Shown piece after piece: positions 53,401 through 61,100 of a stretch of 64,000 nt of DNA; the stretch's first letter is position 1; each line of letters opens with the position of its first letter. Source of the stretch: an uncultured Candidatus Melainabacteria bacterium. Lineage in GTDB: Bacteria > Cyanobacteriota > Vampirovibrionia > Gastranaerophilales > Gastranaerophilaceae. The notes under the pieces were generated by a model. That model did not search any database. It was not told where the DNA came from and worked only from the letters and a program-made list of their open reading frames with translations. Position numbers and translations under genes: made by a program. Location of the stretch: the NCBI GenBank assembly GCA_934757155.1, contig CAKVLI010000001.1:310001-374000 (forward strand), written 5' to 3'.

Positions 53401-53570
53401 TATGAAATTGTAGAATCGTTAGCAGCCGGCGCAGGTTGAATCAAACTTGCGCTTATTATAGCTGCTATTAGTATGTACTTAATCCTATTTAACATTAATC
53501 TCTTCTGTTTCCCTGTTTCAGGGCTTTTGGGTTCCTTACCCGTTTTTCTCTTCTTGTTGTTTTCAAGCAA
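50451..53570 (-). CDS. Outer-membrane usher-like protein of a chaperone-usher-type pilus
   Basis: 1039 residues. The first 24 codons are polar; the ATG in KRLMLNRIKYILIAAIIS (about residue 26) gives a normal signal peptide and is a likely true start. Residues about 50-130 resemble a copper-amine-oxidase-N-type domain (VELMISDGAEILVPFKQLADIF). A long beta-barrel follows. Usher features: VRVSINGNEPVTLNTYAGYYSLSEMQLP (the PGPF..DL element), IEEVNEDGTVEVV, and the C-terminal FIDVNKNGKFDK...ISLDMDSLP and GLAPGRYTLKLD domains. It should translocate subunits supplied by the nearby chaperone-like protein. Confidence 0.78.
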   Translation of the reverse strand: MLENNKKRKTGKEPKSPETGKQKRLMLNRIKYILIAAIISASLIQPAPAANDSTISYISINDKAYQDVELMISDGAEILVPFKQLADIFEIHYSANRVDKVIHFTTYDGLNGVINQQGVFINDRITSGRIPVFLQQGIMDNVMNEAFIQTSVAEKIFGVKLTPDYSSLTVGAQIDRDIQALHVASTEYVEDNSPKAHPDVVLPKKNGVISLNRIGLHNNMINDNMSTKFQNYRTINDTISGNTALSISGNAFNGKYRAEANMYHYRQDAFMFGGFSAAYLNNFTTKKSGNKYFYELGRVKGRTDVDTAIGTNIFGAQIWNYDYDKTPAYKLNGYVKPTSLVRVSINGNEPVTLNTYAGYYSLSEMQLPSKVQTVKIEEVNEDGTVEVVKEETYSLYGDKPLAKEQRASAYAGVWGYQNRLFRDGSNIYRGNNKKVTAGVDYQYGIKDNLTFESKLTGDKIYDKTSSSVFYRIPTNDALLVTGTQKNVNYIEGATTLNSVEYVNPKDPNLKLRGTAGASVAHDIREENTHAGYMVKGTAEYSRSLKNFSTKYFKPKQASAKIEGYHSSPDFYIASTDATSKNDRTGGRAQGSVSFNQTSVSGGYNKYYSNMNNRYEGGTIDFDEYNINASTRVPKVANVRFNTYHRRGANDLGRNKNYNYDFNVSRSLGRWANIQAGHRESVYDTDYKQQSSLYRDYYSKYADTYIDLDVPVPKNLGKFRMGHNFVDYKTTSYKNNYNMFRFGYTFPTWKRMTLGLGWGFRYHGQSGQDFNVSLGYRAKSGQMMTVGYQYSQNGGYFIDNMFTPTTNRHSVNFIFNDAYQLFQHGLKSIGDENEDKGIFEAIAFIDVNKNGKFDKKIDIPVKDIPIVTSWATETEYTNKRGRISSAALTSGVYKISLDMDSLPITVAPLTNDLISKTIKIDKGLTTKLELPLASTVGSVSGVLKITDDFERDLKITDFIVVILDSDGNEVNYSTVDASGQFYISGLAPGRYTLKLDERFIDAYGLEELPSISERSIFIPYDYNNPIDVTGQNLEYKTLAL

Positions 53571-53649
53571 TCCCTGCTTGGCATATATGAAATTTCTATT
53601 TAACTTGTTGTGTTCCGAATCCCTTTTTCGGAGTTTGTATTTGATGTTT

Positions 53650-54264
53650 TTATTTGCTTATTGCGGTTATGTACACAGTTGAGGAATACGTTCCTGATGT
53701 GTCTTCGCCAATTGAATATGTATTAACTGCAGGCTGACCGCTAATGCTTTGCGTGAGAGTTCCTTCGGTCGCTGAGCCTGTAAAATTGATTTTGTAACAT
53801 TCATCGTATGTTTCAAGATTAGTAAGGTTTATTGACATTTCGTCTCCGACAGACATTGTAATCTTGTATCCGATAACGTCAGCATTCGCACCGCTTCCGC
53901 TCTTTGCGTTGGATACTGCTGTCGATGTCGGAAGAGACGTTGTGTTTCCGAACAGCAAGTTCCCTTTTGAATCAAATGCTGATACTTCGCCGTCTGTGGT
54001 TAAGATTTTTGAATATACGATAAAGTCGTATGAGTTTGTTTCATTAGTTTTTAGATTGAAAGACGAACTAACTTCACCGGTGATTGCTCCTGTTGCAGGC
54101 TCGATTGTACCTGCTTCATTGGAGGCTGTTTTCTCTATGGCTACTGCCGTCTGAACAGACGTGTTAACCGTCTGTTCAGTTGACGCATAGCCGAAAGCTT
54201 GTACCGTTCCCGTGAGAACGGCTGTTACTAATATTAAAGATTTTAGTAAATTAAGCTTTTTCAA
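53650..54264 (-). CDS. Secreted pilin-like subunit of the chaperone-usher-type operon
   Basis: 204 residues. Signal peptide (cleavage after TVQAFG or nearby), then EQTVNTSVQTAVAIEKT, an alternating strand that could act as the donor-strand extension. A Ser/Thr-rich beta domain follows, with a C-terminal strand SGTYSSTVYITAISK like the final strand of spore-coat-U-type pilins. No Cys in the usual pilin positions, apart from one in DECYKINF. Adjacent to the usher gene and to a second subunit gene. Confidence 0.65.
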   Translation of the reverse strand: MKKLNLLKSLILVTAVLTGTVQAFGYASTEQTVNTSVQTAVAIEKTASNEAGTIEPATGAITGEVSSSFNLKTNETNSYDFIVYSKILTTDGEVSAFDSKGNLLFGNTTSLPTSTAVSNAKSGSGANADVIGYKITMSVGDEMSINLTNLETYDECYKINFTGSATEGTLTQSISGQPAVNTYSIGEDTSGTYSSTVYITAISK

Positions 54265-54280
54265 TTTGTGTTTCCTTTAA

Positions 54281-54946
54281 CTAGATACCACCTGCATCTG
54301 TAAGTGTTAATTTTGCTTGGTATGTACCACTCATATCTTGAGTGTTAAAAGTTGCTGTTTCGTTTGAACCGGTTACGTTAAAGGTTAAATCCATAACACC
54401 GTTTTTCATTGTGTATTCAACTCTATTGTTAGCGTTGTCCCAAGTTGCTACAATAGGAGTGTCTGCAGGTCCGTGCTCGTGAGTGTAGTTTGATGTTACC
54501 GCAAATGCAATAGCATTAGGGTTACTATCTACGGCAGGAGAACCACCTGTGATATTTTGAACTGATTCTGCAGCAGGAACGTCTGTAGTGTGTGTGAACA
54601 CTAACTTAAGATTTTTACAATCAGTATCTGCTCCATATAAAGGTGATGCGTCACCTGTTACAGGGCAAGTACCTGTTAAGTACAATTTTCTAGTTTTAGC
54701 ATTTGAAATAACCTTGAATTGACCGGTCATAGCAGTATCAATTGTAATATTGCCATAATCTTGTCCAAAAGAAGTTGTAGAGTTCAACTCCGTAGTTGTT
54801 GTAGAGATTTTGATGTAGTCTTTCAAGTCCAATTGATACTGTGTTGAAGCAGTTGTTGATGTGTCTGCTCCGCCGTCAGCGAATGCTCCGCATACTGTGA
54901 GGGCAAATGCAATCGGCAAAATTGTTGCGATTTTTGAGATTTTCAT
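54281..54946 (-). CDS. Secreted pilin-like subunit with a probable disulphide
   Basis: 221 residues. Signal peptide MKISKIATILPIAFALTVCG (cleavage near AFADG). The mature part starts with a strand (YQLDLKDYIKIST) and has one pair of Cys (TGTCPVTG and DTDCKNL), suitable for a disulphide in an Ig-like fold. It ends with MSGTYQAKLTLTDAGG, matching the last strand of archaic chaperone-usher (CsuA/B-like) pilins. Ser/Thr-rich throughout. Immediately after the chaperone gene, consistent with major or minor subunit status. Confidence 0.65.
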   Translation of the reverse strand: MKISKIATILPIAFALTVCGAFADGGADTSTTASTQYQLDLKDYIKISTTTTELNSTTSFGQDYGNITIDTAMTGQFKVISNAKTRKLYLTGTCPVTGDASPLYGADTDCKNLKLVFTHTTDVPAAESVQNITGGSPAVDSNPNAIAFAVTSNYTHEHGPADTPIVATWDNANNRVEYTMKNGVMDLTFNVTGSNETATFNTQDMSGTYQAKLTLTDAGGI

Positions 54947-54968
54947 GTGGGGTACCTTCCTTTCTTAC

Positions 54969-55787
54969 TTAAATTTCACCCGTGATTTTTAATATAGTGT
55001 CTTTCTTTATAGTCTTTCTGTTATCTTTTTCGTCTTTATAGTAGAAAACGAGTCTGATAGTATATTCGCCGGCTTTTGTAATCTTGTCGGTTTCAATCTT
55101 TTGTTTTGCTGTATAAGTGTTGTTTCCACCAACAACCGCGCTATCAAGAGAATATTCATCAATCAATTTTTTGCCGTTGATGATTTGGATTGCGCCATTA
55201 TAGCGAACTCTGCTGTTACCCGTTGAAACAATCTTCATCTGAGTATAAAGTCCGTCTTTTTCTCTCACGATTCCGAATGACTCAACATCAGCCTTTTTCG
55301 TGAAATTACCTTTGTCCACATAAACAGGGATTCCGACTCTTGTTTTAAGAATCAACTGCGCGCCGATTCCGCCTGCTTGCGGAACATTGTATTCTTTTGC
55401 GTTAACGTCTTCCAGATAAATAATCGCTCTTGATTCACCGTCCGGAAGTGATTTTATGTTCGCAATATTTACACGGAGTTTCTGTGCCTTTCCCGGCGGA
55501 ACAGTGAATTCTGACGGAACAAATCTTAATTTTGAAGACATGTTATAAATATCGTTTTTATTGTCATCAAAAATGATATCTGATTTATCAGAGATTCTGA
55601 AATAACCTGTATAAGCCTTGAAACGAATAGGTTTGGTTGAATCACCTTTGACTTCAACCGCACTCGTTACGTAATTGTTTTTGAGTTTATTCGCATTAAT
55701 CTCAATTCTTGTTGGAGACACGACGATTGAAGCATACGCCGGTATGCCTATCATTAATGCTGTAAATATTGCTAATAACTTCTTCAT
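54969..55787 (-). CDS. PapD-like periplasmic pilus chaperone
   Basis: 272 residues. Signal peptide (MKKLLAIFTALMIGIPAYA) then SIVVSPTRIEINANKLKN, the first strand of PapD-type chaperones. The first Ig domain has FRISDKSDIIFDD, LRFVPSEFTVPPGKAQKLRVNI (the conserved P-G-x-x-Q-x-x-R strand) and SRAIIYLEDV; the G1-type strand is GAQLILKTRVGIPVYV, matching the alternating hydrophobic donor strand plus IPV(Y/F)V. The second domain is beta-rich. It should complement subunits and deliver them to the usher. Confidence 0.82.
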   Translation of the reverse strand: MKKLLAIFTALMIGIPAYASIVVSPTRIEINANKLKNNYVTSAVEVKGDSTKPIRFKAYTGYFRISDKSDIIFDDNKNDIYNMSSKLRFVPSEFTVPPGKAQKLRVNIANIKSLPDGESRAIIYLEDVNAKEYNVPQAGGIGAQLILKTRVGIPVYVDKGNFTKKADVESFGIVREKDGLYTQMKIVSTGNSRVRYNGAIQIINGKKLIDEYSLDSAVVGGNNTYTAKQKIETDKITKAGEYTIRLVFYYKDEKDNRKTIKKDTILKITGEI

Positions 55788-55804
55788 ACTTTCCCTTTTT
55801 CCCT

Positions 55805-56668
55805 CTACTCTTCACCTTCACGAAGTATGTACTTCGCTCTGTTTACGTAATTCCCTGCCTTCATAGCACCTTTAGGCGGGTTCTCGACAGAAAACTCTAC
55901 TGCCACAAATTCGTTTTCGGCAGGAGCTTTCCCTCTCGCTAAGATAATTTCTCTATCCGGAGTTATCTTTGCTCTCTCTTGGAGTCTTGATGTAACTTTT
56001 CCTGATGCAGCGGTTGTTCTTACATAATAATCCCCTGCTGTATCTCCAAAATCTGTAGTGTCCAGAGATAATATCCAGTCCGTATTTGAACGAACATATA
56101 TCATTGGAGAAGTTTCGTTCGCAATTCTTTGACCCTTCTTGAACACGTCAGATGCGCTGACAGTGATGTTTGAAGTGCCTGAATAAAGATTGAGTTCGTG
56201 AACAATCGGTACTACAAACTGGAGATTGAAAGTTGACATAACCGCAACTTCTCCGGTTTCAGCATCGGTTGCCTGTATTTCAAACAGAATTTTATATGTC
56301 CCTGCAGGAACTATTCCGTAGTTCTTAATCTTGGCGGTCATATTACGAGGAACACCATCCATTGCAGTTCCCCAAAATACGTTTGAATACTCGTTGTAAC
56401 GCAGATACACATCTTCTTTGTTGTTGTTTAGGAATAGATATTGTAACGGGATAGAAACTGTCCCGTCATAGTTGGTGATAGCTTCCTCAAGCGGGCGCAT
56501 CGCTATATTATAAGCCCTGCCGTCATCGCTATTAACAATCAAAGTACGCTCGATATTATTCGGAGTAACATAGGTTTCTCCGATATAATCGACTGTTATC
56601 ATTGCAGCATCTGCGCTTAAGCAAGATAACGCCGTAACTATTAGCGATGTGAGTAATAATTTTTTCAT
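55805..56668 (-). CDS. Secreted beta-rich protein, first gene of the pilus operon (possible tip or second chaperone-like protein)
   Basis: 287 residues with a signal peptide (MKKLLLTSLIVTALSCLSADA). Beta-strand-rich, with IPLQYLFLNNNKEDVYLRY, GIVPAGTYKILFEIQATD and a C-terminal GNYVNRAKYILREGEE. The middle part NTDWILSLDT resembles ligand-binding Ig-like domains of archaic pilus subunits. It is 18 nt before the chaperone gene. I cannot assign it more closely; a tip adhesin, anchor or accessory chaperone all fit. The operon promoter lies 36 nt upstream. Confidence 0.6.
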   Translation of the reverse strand: MKKLLLTSLIVTALSCLSADAAMITVDYIGETYVTPNNIERTLIVNSDDGRAYNIAMRPLEEAITNYDGTVSIPLQYLFLNNNKEDVYLRYNEYSNVFWGTAMDGVPRNMTAKIKNYGIVPAGTYKILFEIQATDAETGEVAVMSTFNLQFVVPIVHELNLYSGTSNITVSASDVFKKGQRIANETSPMIYVRSNTDWILSLDTTDFGDTAGDYYVRTTAASGKVTSRLQERAKITPDREIILARGKAPAENEFVAVEFSVENPPKGAMKAGNYVNRAKYILREGEE

Positions 56669-56703
56669 GAAAAATGTTCTATTCCTTGGGATATCCTATC
56701 CTG

Positions 56704-56731
56704 ATTGTAACAATTTGTAACAAAACTTCAA
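56704..56731 (-). promoter_or_regulatory. Sigma-70-type promoter of the pilus operon
   Basis: Minus strand TTGAAG (56726-56731), 16-bp spacer, TACAAT (56704-56709); transcription start about 56697, 29 nt before the first ATG (56668). Confidence 0.6.
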
Positions 56732-56751
56732 TATATATATGAAGCGAAATC

Positions 56752-56766
56752 ATACATATAATGTAG
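56752..56766. promoter_or_regulatory. 15-bp dyad upstream of the pilus operon
   Basis: ATACAT-ATA-ATGTAG, one mismatch from the perfect dyad upstream of the flagellar operon (24953-24967); a few flanking bases (TC before it, AGA/AGG after it) are also similar. Its centre is near -62 relative to the predicted start, a class I activator position. Confidence 0.5.
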
Positions 56767-56902
56767 AGGGTTTCTTGAAAATCATACTACCGCACGAGAT
56801 ATCCTATTAACCTTTCAGTGTTCATTCAACATGGATATAAACGGCATAATCGGATAAAAACTTTAGGGTTTTGGAAGAAATTGTTACAAAACTTCACTCC
56901 GA

Positions 56903-56976
56903 GTTTTGCGGTGGGAATCACTACGTTGTTCCCACTCTAAACGCTGATGCGGTAAATCAATGATTTATCGCATCAC
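56903..56976. repeat. Modules C and G after the TPR gene
   Basis: Module C (TTTTGCGGTGGGAATCACTA, about 56903-56941) is followed by module G, GATGCGGTAAATC-AATG-ATTTATCGCATC (56945-56972), which is a near-perfect hairpin touching the stop of the TPR gene. The remaining 56669-56902 holds the pilus operon promoter and dyad; no gene is seen. Confidence 0.7.
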
Positions 56977-57449
56977 TGCCCTTTCCAATACTCGTCTAAC
57001 TGTTCTTGAAAATCCGCAATTTTCAGGTGATTTTCTAACATAGCCTGATTTCTGCCTTCATAAGCAGAATCGTAGTTGTCATTCGCATCAATTGCCCTGT
57101 TGTAATTCTCAATTGCGTTATCCAAATCATCTTGCAAATAATAAATCGTGCCAATCAATGTGTACTCAATCTCTTTGTGTTCGGAGTTTTTCAGCGCCTC
57201 GTTGTAATACTCGAGTGCCTTGGAAAAATCTCCTTTTGATTGCATAACACAACCTATTCCGCGAAGTGCAACTGCATTATTAGGGTTTGTTTTCAAAATC
57301 TCTTTGCAAGAATTCAGGCAATCTTCGTAATTATTTCTCGTGTACTCTTCTTTCGCTTTTTTAATCAAAAAAAGCAGTTTGAGCTTGCTATTAATACGTT
57401 GGATTTGAGCTTTAATCCCGCTCAATATTTCTAAATTCTCATCACTCAT
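56973..57449 (-). CDS. Small TPR-repeat protein
   Basis: About 158 residues from the ATG at 57449, one base after the rnhB stop (TAG-T-ATG); a TTG 8 codons earlier is the alternative. Residues 35-150 hold three TPRs (YEDCLNSCKEILKTNPNNAVALRGIG; KALEYYNEALKNS; NAIENYNRAIDANDNYDSAY, read in pieces). Cytosolic scaffold of unknown partner. Last gene of the mutase-gtrA-rnhB run. The DNA after its stop is a module G hairpin. Confidence 0.85.
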   Translation of the reverse strand: MSDENLEILSGIKAQIQRINSKLKLLFLIKKAKEEYTRNNYEDCLNSCKEILKTNPNNAVALRGIGCVMQSKGDFSKALEYYNEALKNSEHKEIEYTLIGTIYYLQDDLDNAIENYNRAIDANDNYDSAYEGRNQAMLENHLKIADFQEQLDEYWKGQ

Positions 57450-57450
57450 A

Positions 57451-58089
57451 CTAAACAGCCTGTGTTTTTTCAAAATGTTTTCTCAAAAATGAAGGTCTGT
57501 GATACTTGCAAAGTCCGTATTTATCAATTGCGCTCAAATGCTCTGCAGTCAAATATCCTGCGTTTTTTCTCCAGTTATACATTGGAAACTCCTCGTGTAA
57601 CCTCTCCATATATCTGTCACGAGTGACTTTTGCGAGAATACTGGCTGCAGCAATCGACGCAGATTGTGAGTCCCCTTTGATAACAAATTTTTGGGGGAAA
57701 TGATATTCTTTTATCAATTTATTTCCATCCACAAGTGTCAACAAATCTTTCAATCCCGCTTTCTGTATAACCTCTTCGCAAGCAAGCTTCATTCCTTTCA
57801 AAGAAGAATTGAGAATATTTATTCGCTCAATCTCATCGACTTCTACGCAAATAATAGAATTAATTGTGTTGTTTTTTATCGTGTCGTAGATTGATTCACG
57901 CTTTTTCGGCGAAAGCTTTTTGGAATCGTTAAGGATTGCCAAATCCTTAATCAAGCCATCCGTAACCTTTTCGAAATAAACTGCTGCAGCGTAAACACCG
58001 CCCGCAGCCGGTCCTCTGCCCGCTTCGTCTGTTCCGACAACTGGTGTACTAAAACTTTTATCAAACTCAAATAGGTTTTCTGCCGTCAT
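57451..58089 (-). CDS. rnhB: Ribonuclease HII
   Basis: 212 residues from the ATG at 58089, which has AAGGCGG upstream; the open frame continues upstream over gtrA without sense. GTDEAGRGPAAGGVYAAAV holds the DEAGRG catalytic Asp-Glu; NDSKKLSPKKRE and the later DGNKLI and KGDSQSASIAAASILAKVTRD complete the four acidic residues of RNase HII. It removes ribonucleotides from DNA. It is 4 nt after gtrA and overlaps nothing. Confidence 0.96.
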   Translation of the reverse strand: MTAENLFEFDKSFSTPVVGTDEAGRGPAAGGVYAAAVYFEKVTDGLIKDLAILNDSKKLSPKKRESIYDTIKNNTINSIICVEVDEIERINILNSSLKGMKLACEEVIQKAGLKDLLTLVDGNKLIKEYHFPQKFVIKGDSQSASIAAASILAKVTRDRYMERLHEEFPMYNWRKNAGYLTAEHLSAIDKYGLCKYHRPSFLRKHFEKTQAV

Positions 58090-58093
58090 AATC

Positions 58094-58498
58094 TTATTCC
58101 GCCTTTTTCGCTTTGAACGCAAATTTTTTGAACAAAATGTACGTAAAAATTGCTGCAAGTAATGTTGCGACAATTTGAGCAAGATAAACATTGAACATCA
58201 ATTGTTTTACAAACATTTCAAGGAAAAATGCGTTAATCAAATAGCTAAAAAACCACGTTGTACAGCATTTCAGGTATTGTTTAATAACATTTCCTTCAAC
58301 ATTGAACACAAAAAATTTTTGCGTAGTAAAAGATATTACAGACGAAATCGCCCAGGCAAGAGCGAGCGCAATCTGGTAAAAACTTTCGCCCAAAATCAAG
58401 CAGACAGCAAAATATATCAGGTATGAAATTCCTGCATTCAACCCGCCGATTATTAAAAATCTTATTTTGTCCGATAGATTAAACCAATAATTTTTCAT
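58094..58498 (-). CDS. GtrA-family membrane protein
   Basis: About 134 residues with four membrane helices. The family signature is at the N-terminus (DKIRFLIIGGLNAGISYLIYF) with SFTTQKFFVFN in the middle. GtrA proteins are thought to flip lipid-linked sugars across the inner membrane for surface-polysaccharide or teichoic acid decoration. The ATG at 58498 is preferred to a TTG 5 codons upstream. It overlaps the end of the mutase gene by 20 nt, so it is coupled to it. Confidence 0.88.
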   Translation of the reverse strand: MKNYWFNLSDKIRFLIIGGLNAGISYLIYFAVCLILGESFYQIALALAWAISSVISFTTQKFFVFNVEGNVIKQYLKCCTTWFFSYLINAFFLEMFVKQLMFNVYLAQIVATLLAAIFTYILFKKFAFKAKKAE

Positions 58499-60752
58499 AG
58501 CTTGGTATTTCAAATTTGCTTACATCTGCGCCCTTGTCAACAAAATCCAAATAATGGTTCAGCGCGGTTTCTTTTGACTCATTATAAAATTCTTCTGAAA
58601 CCAATTCTCTGTGCAATTCTGTTCTTTCACCGGAATAGTTTCCGAGTACACGCGCAAATTCGCTTATTGCTTTCAAGTCCTCGCCGCCTGCATAAGCCTT
58701 TGTCTTAGCGTCTGTTCCGGAAGGTCTGATTTCTACAAACTTATCCGTAAATTGAAGATACGTTCCGTCACCCACAAATTTAACAGAAATTAAGTTGTCA
58801 AACGAAAGCTCTGCAAACGCGTTATTAAGCACTTTTTTTACGGCGCCTAAATCTGCTTTACCTTCCTTGATTGCGATTGCAAGTGAAAGGTAGAACAAAT
58901 CGTTCTTTGTACGTTGTTTTTCGCCTTCAACTTTTGCTGCTTTGAGTTTTTCGATATCAGGCTCAGATTCGTTGTAATAAGCGATATCTTCTCTGACATC
59001 ATATTTTGCAATAATATTATTTTCGTCAAAAATCTCTGCCAAATATTCAGAAAGCGTCATATTGTCTTCTTCCAATTTGGCTGAAAGTGCTGATGCAACA
59101 ATGATTGCTTCTGTCGCGCTCTTTTCTCTCATTGCAATAGCTTTTCTGCCTGACATTGATTCGATTAAATTTTCTGAACCCATAATCATTCCGCCGGATT
59201 CTTCTCCGCCGAAAATCATTCTCGGTTGAATTCCGAGATTAATAGAGTTTCCAAAAACATCATCCACAACAACTTCAGCTTCAGGGTTAGTTCTGATTTG
59301 AAGTTCAACTTTTTTCATAATATTGGCGATTTCTTTAAACCCTACAGGAACATTAACAACCTTGATTCCGTGTGATTTTGCCCATTCATCCCAACTTAGA
59401 GCTGATGCCGTGGTCTTAATCATAAATCTCGGGTGGTTTTTGAACTTGCCTTGAGCCTTAAGCTGTTTAACTCTGTAGTTCATAAGCATTAAGAACGCTT
59501 GGTTTGCGGTATAAACAGTAAGCACTCTTTCTTCATCAAGATTGATATAAGAAATTCCGTAATCATCAAGCAACGGAGTGTTTCCAACGGCTTCAATCTG
59601 ACAAACTGTGAGTCTGTCGTGATCAGGGTCGGTGATTAAAACAACTGTGCCTAGAGGTTTATCTGCAAGCACTTTGTCATAATGCATTGACTCGATTACA
59701 GGGAAATATTTTTCGCCGTTCGGTCTTTTTGAAAGTACGGTTGCATCAACAGAATAATCATAGAAAACTTTGTTCCCCTTAGGGTCGGTATCGTATTTTC
59801 CGATTGAGTGGAAGAACGGATCTTCTTCTGTGTTGTTCCAAACGTAATGTTCAGAAATTCCGAGTTTTTCCAAAACTCTGCTCAAAGTTCTGTAAGCGCA
59901 TCCGCCAACGTTTTCAATAAAAATTTTAGCGTTCATTTTTTTGATTGAGTCTAGGTTTTGCGCAACACCTGATTTTAGGTATTCTACATATAAATCAACT
60001 CCGTCGTTGAGTTTTTTCATAACAGCTTCGTCAATCAAAGGATTATTTTCTGCTGCAACTTTTATCACGTAAGAACCTTCTTTTTCAGTAATATCAAAGA
60101 TTTCTTGAATTTTGTTGACGAATTCCAAAGATTCTTCCGGAAGGTATTGGCTTCCTTGTGAGTTCAAATCCTTTGTAGCAGTCTTAACTGAAATGCCATG
60201 GCTCGAAGTAATATATTCACCGCCAAGCAAATCAAGTTTGAACGCTAAAAAAGATGCTAACCATATAGGAATAGTTTTTCTCTCGCTCGGTGTAAGTGTT
60301 CTGATACCTTGTGCAGCCTGAATCCTTGCAATAGCATCGAGATAAAGGTCAGAATTATAACGCACTTCTCTTCCGATAAGTTTTATAATTTCTTTGCCTT
60401 CGTATTTGCTACGTGCAACTAAAGCTTTAGCAAGAGTCGCCAAAACAATACCTACAAGGTTGATAGGAAATCTTGTATCTTGCGGGAACAAAATGTTCTG
60501 CGGTCCTCTGATACCTGCAGTGGAAACTTTCGCCTCTTTTGCATAGTTCTTGAACCATTCTAAAAGATTTAACCCCTCAGGATTTGTATTGGGGTCATAA
60601 GGATGAAGGTGCTCACGTTTAAGTGTAAACGTGAATTCGTCCTTGTTATCAAAATCAAAAAGGTTTAATTCTTTTATATATTCAGGTGTTTTGTCAAACA
60701 CGTTTTTAAAAAGTTCTTTTTCAAGCGAACAACTTGGCTCTCTTTTAATCAT
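58479..60752 (-). CDS. Phosphohexomutase (phosphoglucomutase/phosphomannomutase superfamily), divergent
   Basis: 757 residues, larger than typical members (450-580). Superfamily landmarks: STAGIRGP at the N-terminus, EYITSSHGISVKTA where the phospho-Ser loop (usually TASHNP) should be, DPDHDRLTV as metal loop (usually DGDADR), GGEESGGM as sugar loop, and IRPSGTDAK as the phosphate loop. It converts hexose-1- and hexose-6-phosphates. The unusual Ser loop, with Gly in place of Asn-Pro, and the size suggest a separate subgroup. AAAGGAG precedes the ATG. First gene of the mutase-gtrA-rnhB-TPR run. Confidence 0.87.
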   Translation of the reverse strand: MIKREPSCSLEKELFKNVFDKTPEYIKELNLFDFDNKDEFTFTLKREHLHPYDPNTNPEGLNLLEWFKNYAKEAKVSTAGIRGPQNILFPQDTRFPINLVGIVLATLAKALVARSKYEGKEIIKLIGREVRYNSDLYLDAIARIQAAQGIRTLTPSERKTIPIWLASFLAFKLDLLGGEYITSSHGISVKTATKDLNSQGSQYLPEESLEFVNKIQEIFDITEKEGSYVIKVAAENNPLIDEAVMKKLNDGVDLYVEYLKSGVAQNLDSIKKMNAKIFIENVGGCAYRTLSRVLEKLGISEHYVWNNTEEDPFFHSIGKYDTDPKGNKVFYDYSVDATVLSKRPNGEKYFPVIESMHYDKVLADKPLGTVVLITDPDHDRLTVCQIEAVGNTPLLDDYGISYINLDEERVLTVYTANQAFLMLMNYRVKQLKAQGKFKNHPRFMIKTTASALSWDEWAKSHGIKVVNVPVGFKEIANIMKKVELQIRTNPEAEVVVDDVFGNSINLGIQPRMIFGGEESGGMIMGSENLIESMSGRKAIAMREKSATEAIIVASALSAKLEEDNMTLSEYLAEIFDENNIIAKYDVREDIAYYNESEPDIEKLKAAKVEGEKQRTKNDLFYLSLAIAIKEGKADLGAVKKVLNNAFAELSFDNLISVKFVGDGTYLQFTDKFVEIRPSGTDAKTKAYAGGEDLKAISEFARVLGNYSGERTELHRELVSEEFYNESKETALNHYLDFVDKGADVSKFEIPSYEKLLV

Positions 60753-60795
60753 AGTTCTTTCTCCTTTAAAGTACTTAAATTATACCACAAAGGAC

Positions 60796-60824
60796 TTGAA
60801 GTAGGTTAAAAAAACTGATAAAAT
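60796..60824 (+). promoter_or_regulatory. Sigma-70-type promoter of the lipoprotein gene
   Basis: TTGAAG (60796-60801), 17-bp spacer, TAAAAT (60819-60824); transcription start about 60831, 27 nt before the ATG at 60858. Confidence 0.6.
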
Positions 60825-60857
60825 ATGAATGTAATCCTAATCTGAAAGGCTTCGATT

Positions 60858-61097
60858 ATGAAATATGGTCTTTTTTCAGTTTGTATACTCGCAACCTGTA
60901 TACTTTTGAGCGCTTGTCATTTTGAACCGAACAATTCAATGGTTCAATCACAGAGAAGGCTGGGAAAATATTTTACCCACGAAAACACACCTGCCGGCGT
61001 TGTTGATTTGAGCGAAGGACCAAAACTAAAATACAACGCAAACTTCGGACCAAAAGATTTAAACTTTGACTTTAAGATTGAAAATCCTTATCATTAG
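60858..61097 (+). CDS. Small lipoprotein of unknown function
   Basis: 79 residues. Signal peptide with lipobox LLSAC at about residues 16-20 (MKYGLFSVCILATCILLSAC), so the mature protein starts at a lipid-modified Cys. The remaining 60 residues are polar and show no domain (ends DFKIENPYH). AAAGG upstream of the ATG. It is 3 nt before the next gene, with which it should be co-transcribed. Confidence 0.8.
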   Translation: MKYGLFSVCILATCILLSACHFEPNNSMVQSQRRLGKYFTHENTPAGVVDLSEGPKLKYNANFGPKDLNFDFKIENPYH

Positions 61098-61100
61098 ATT

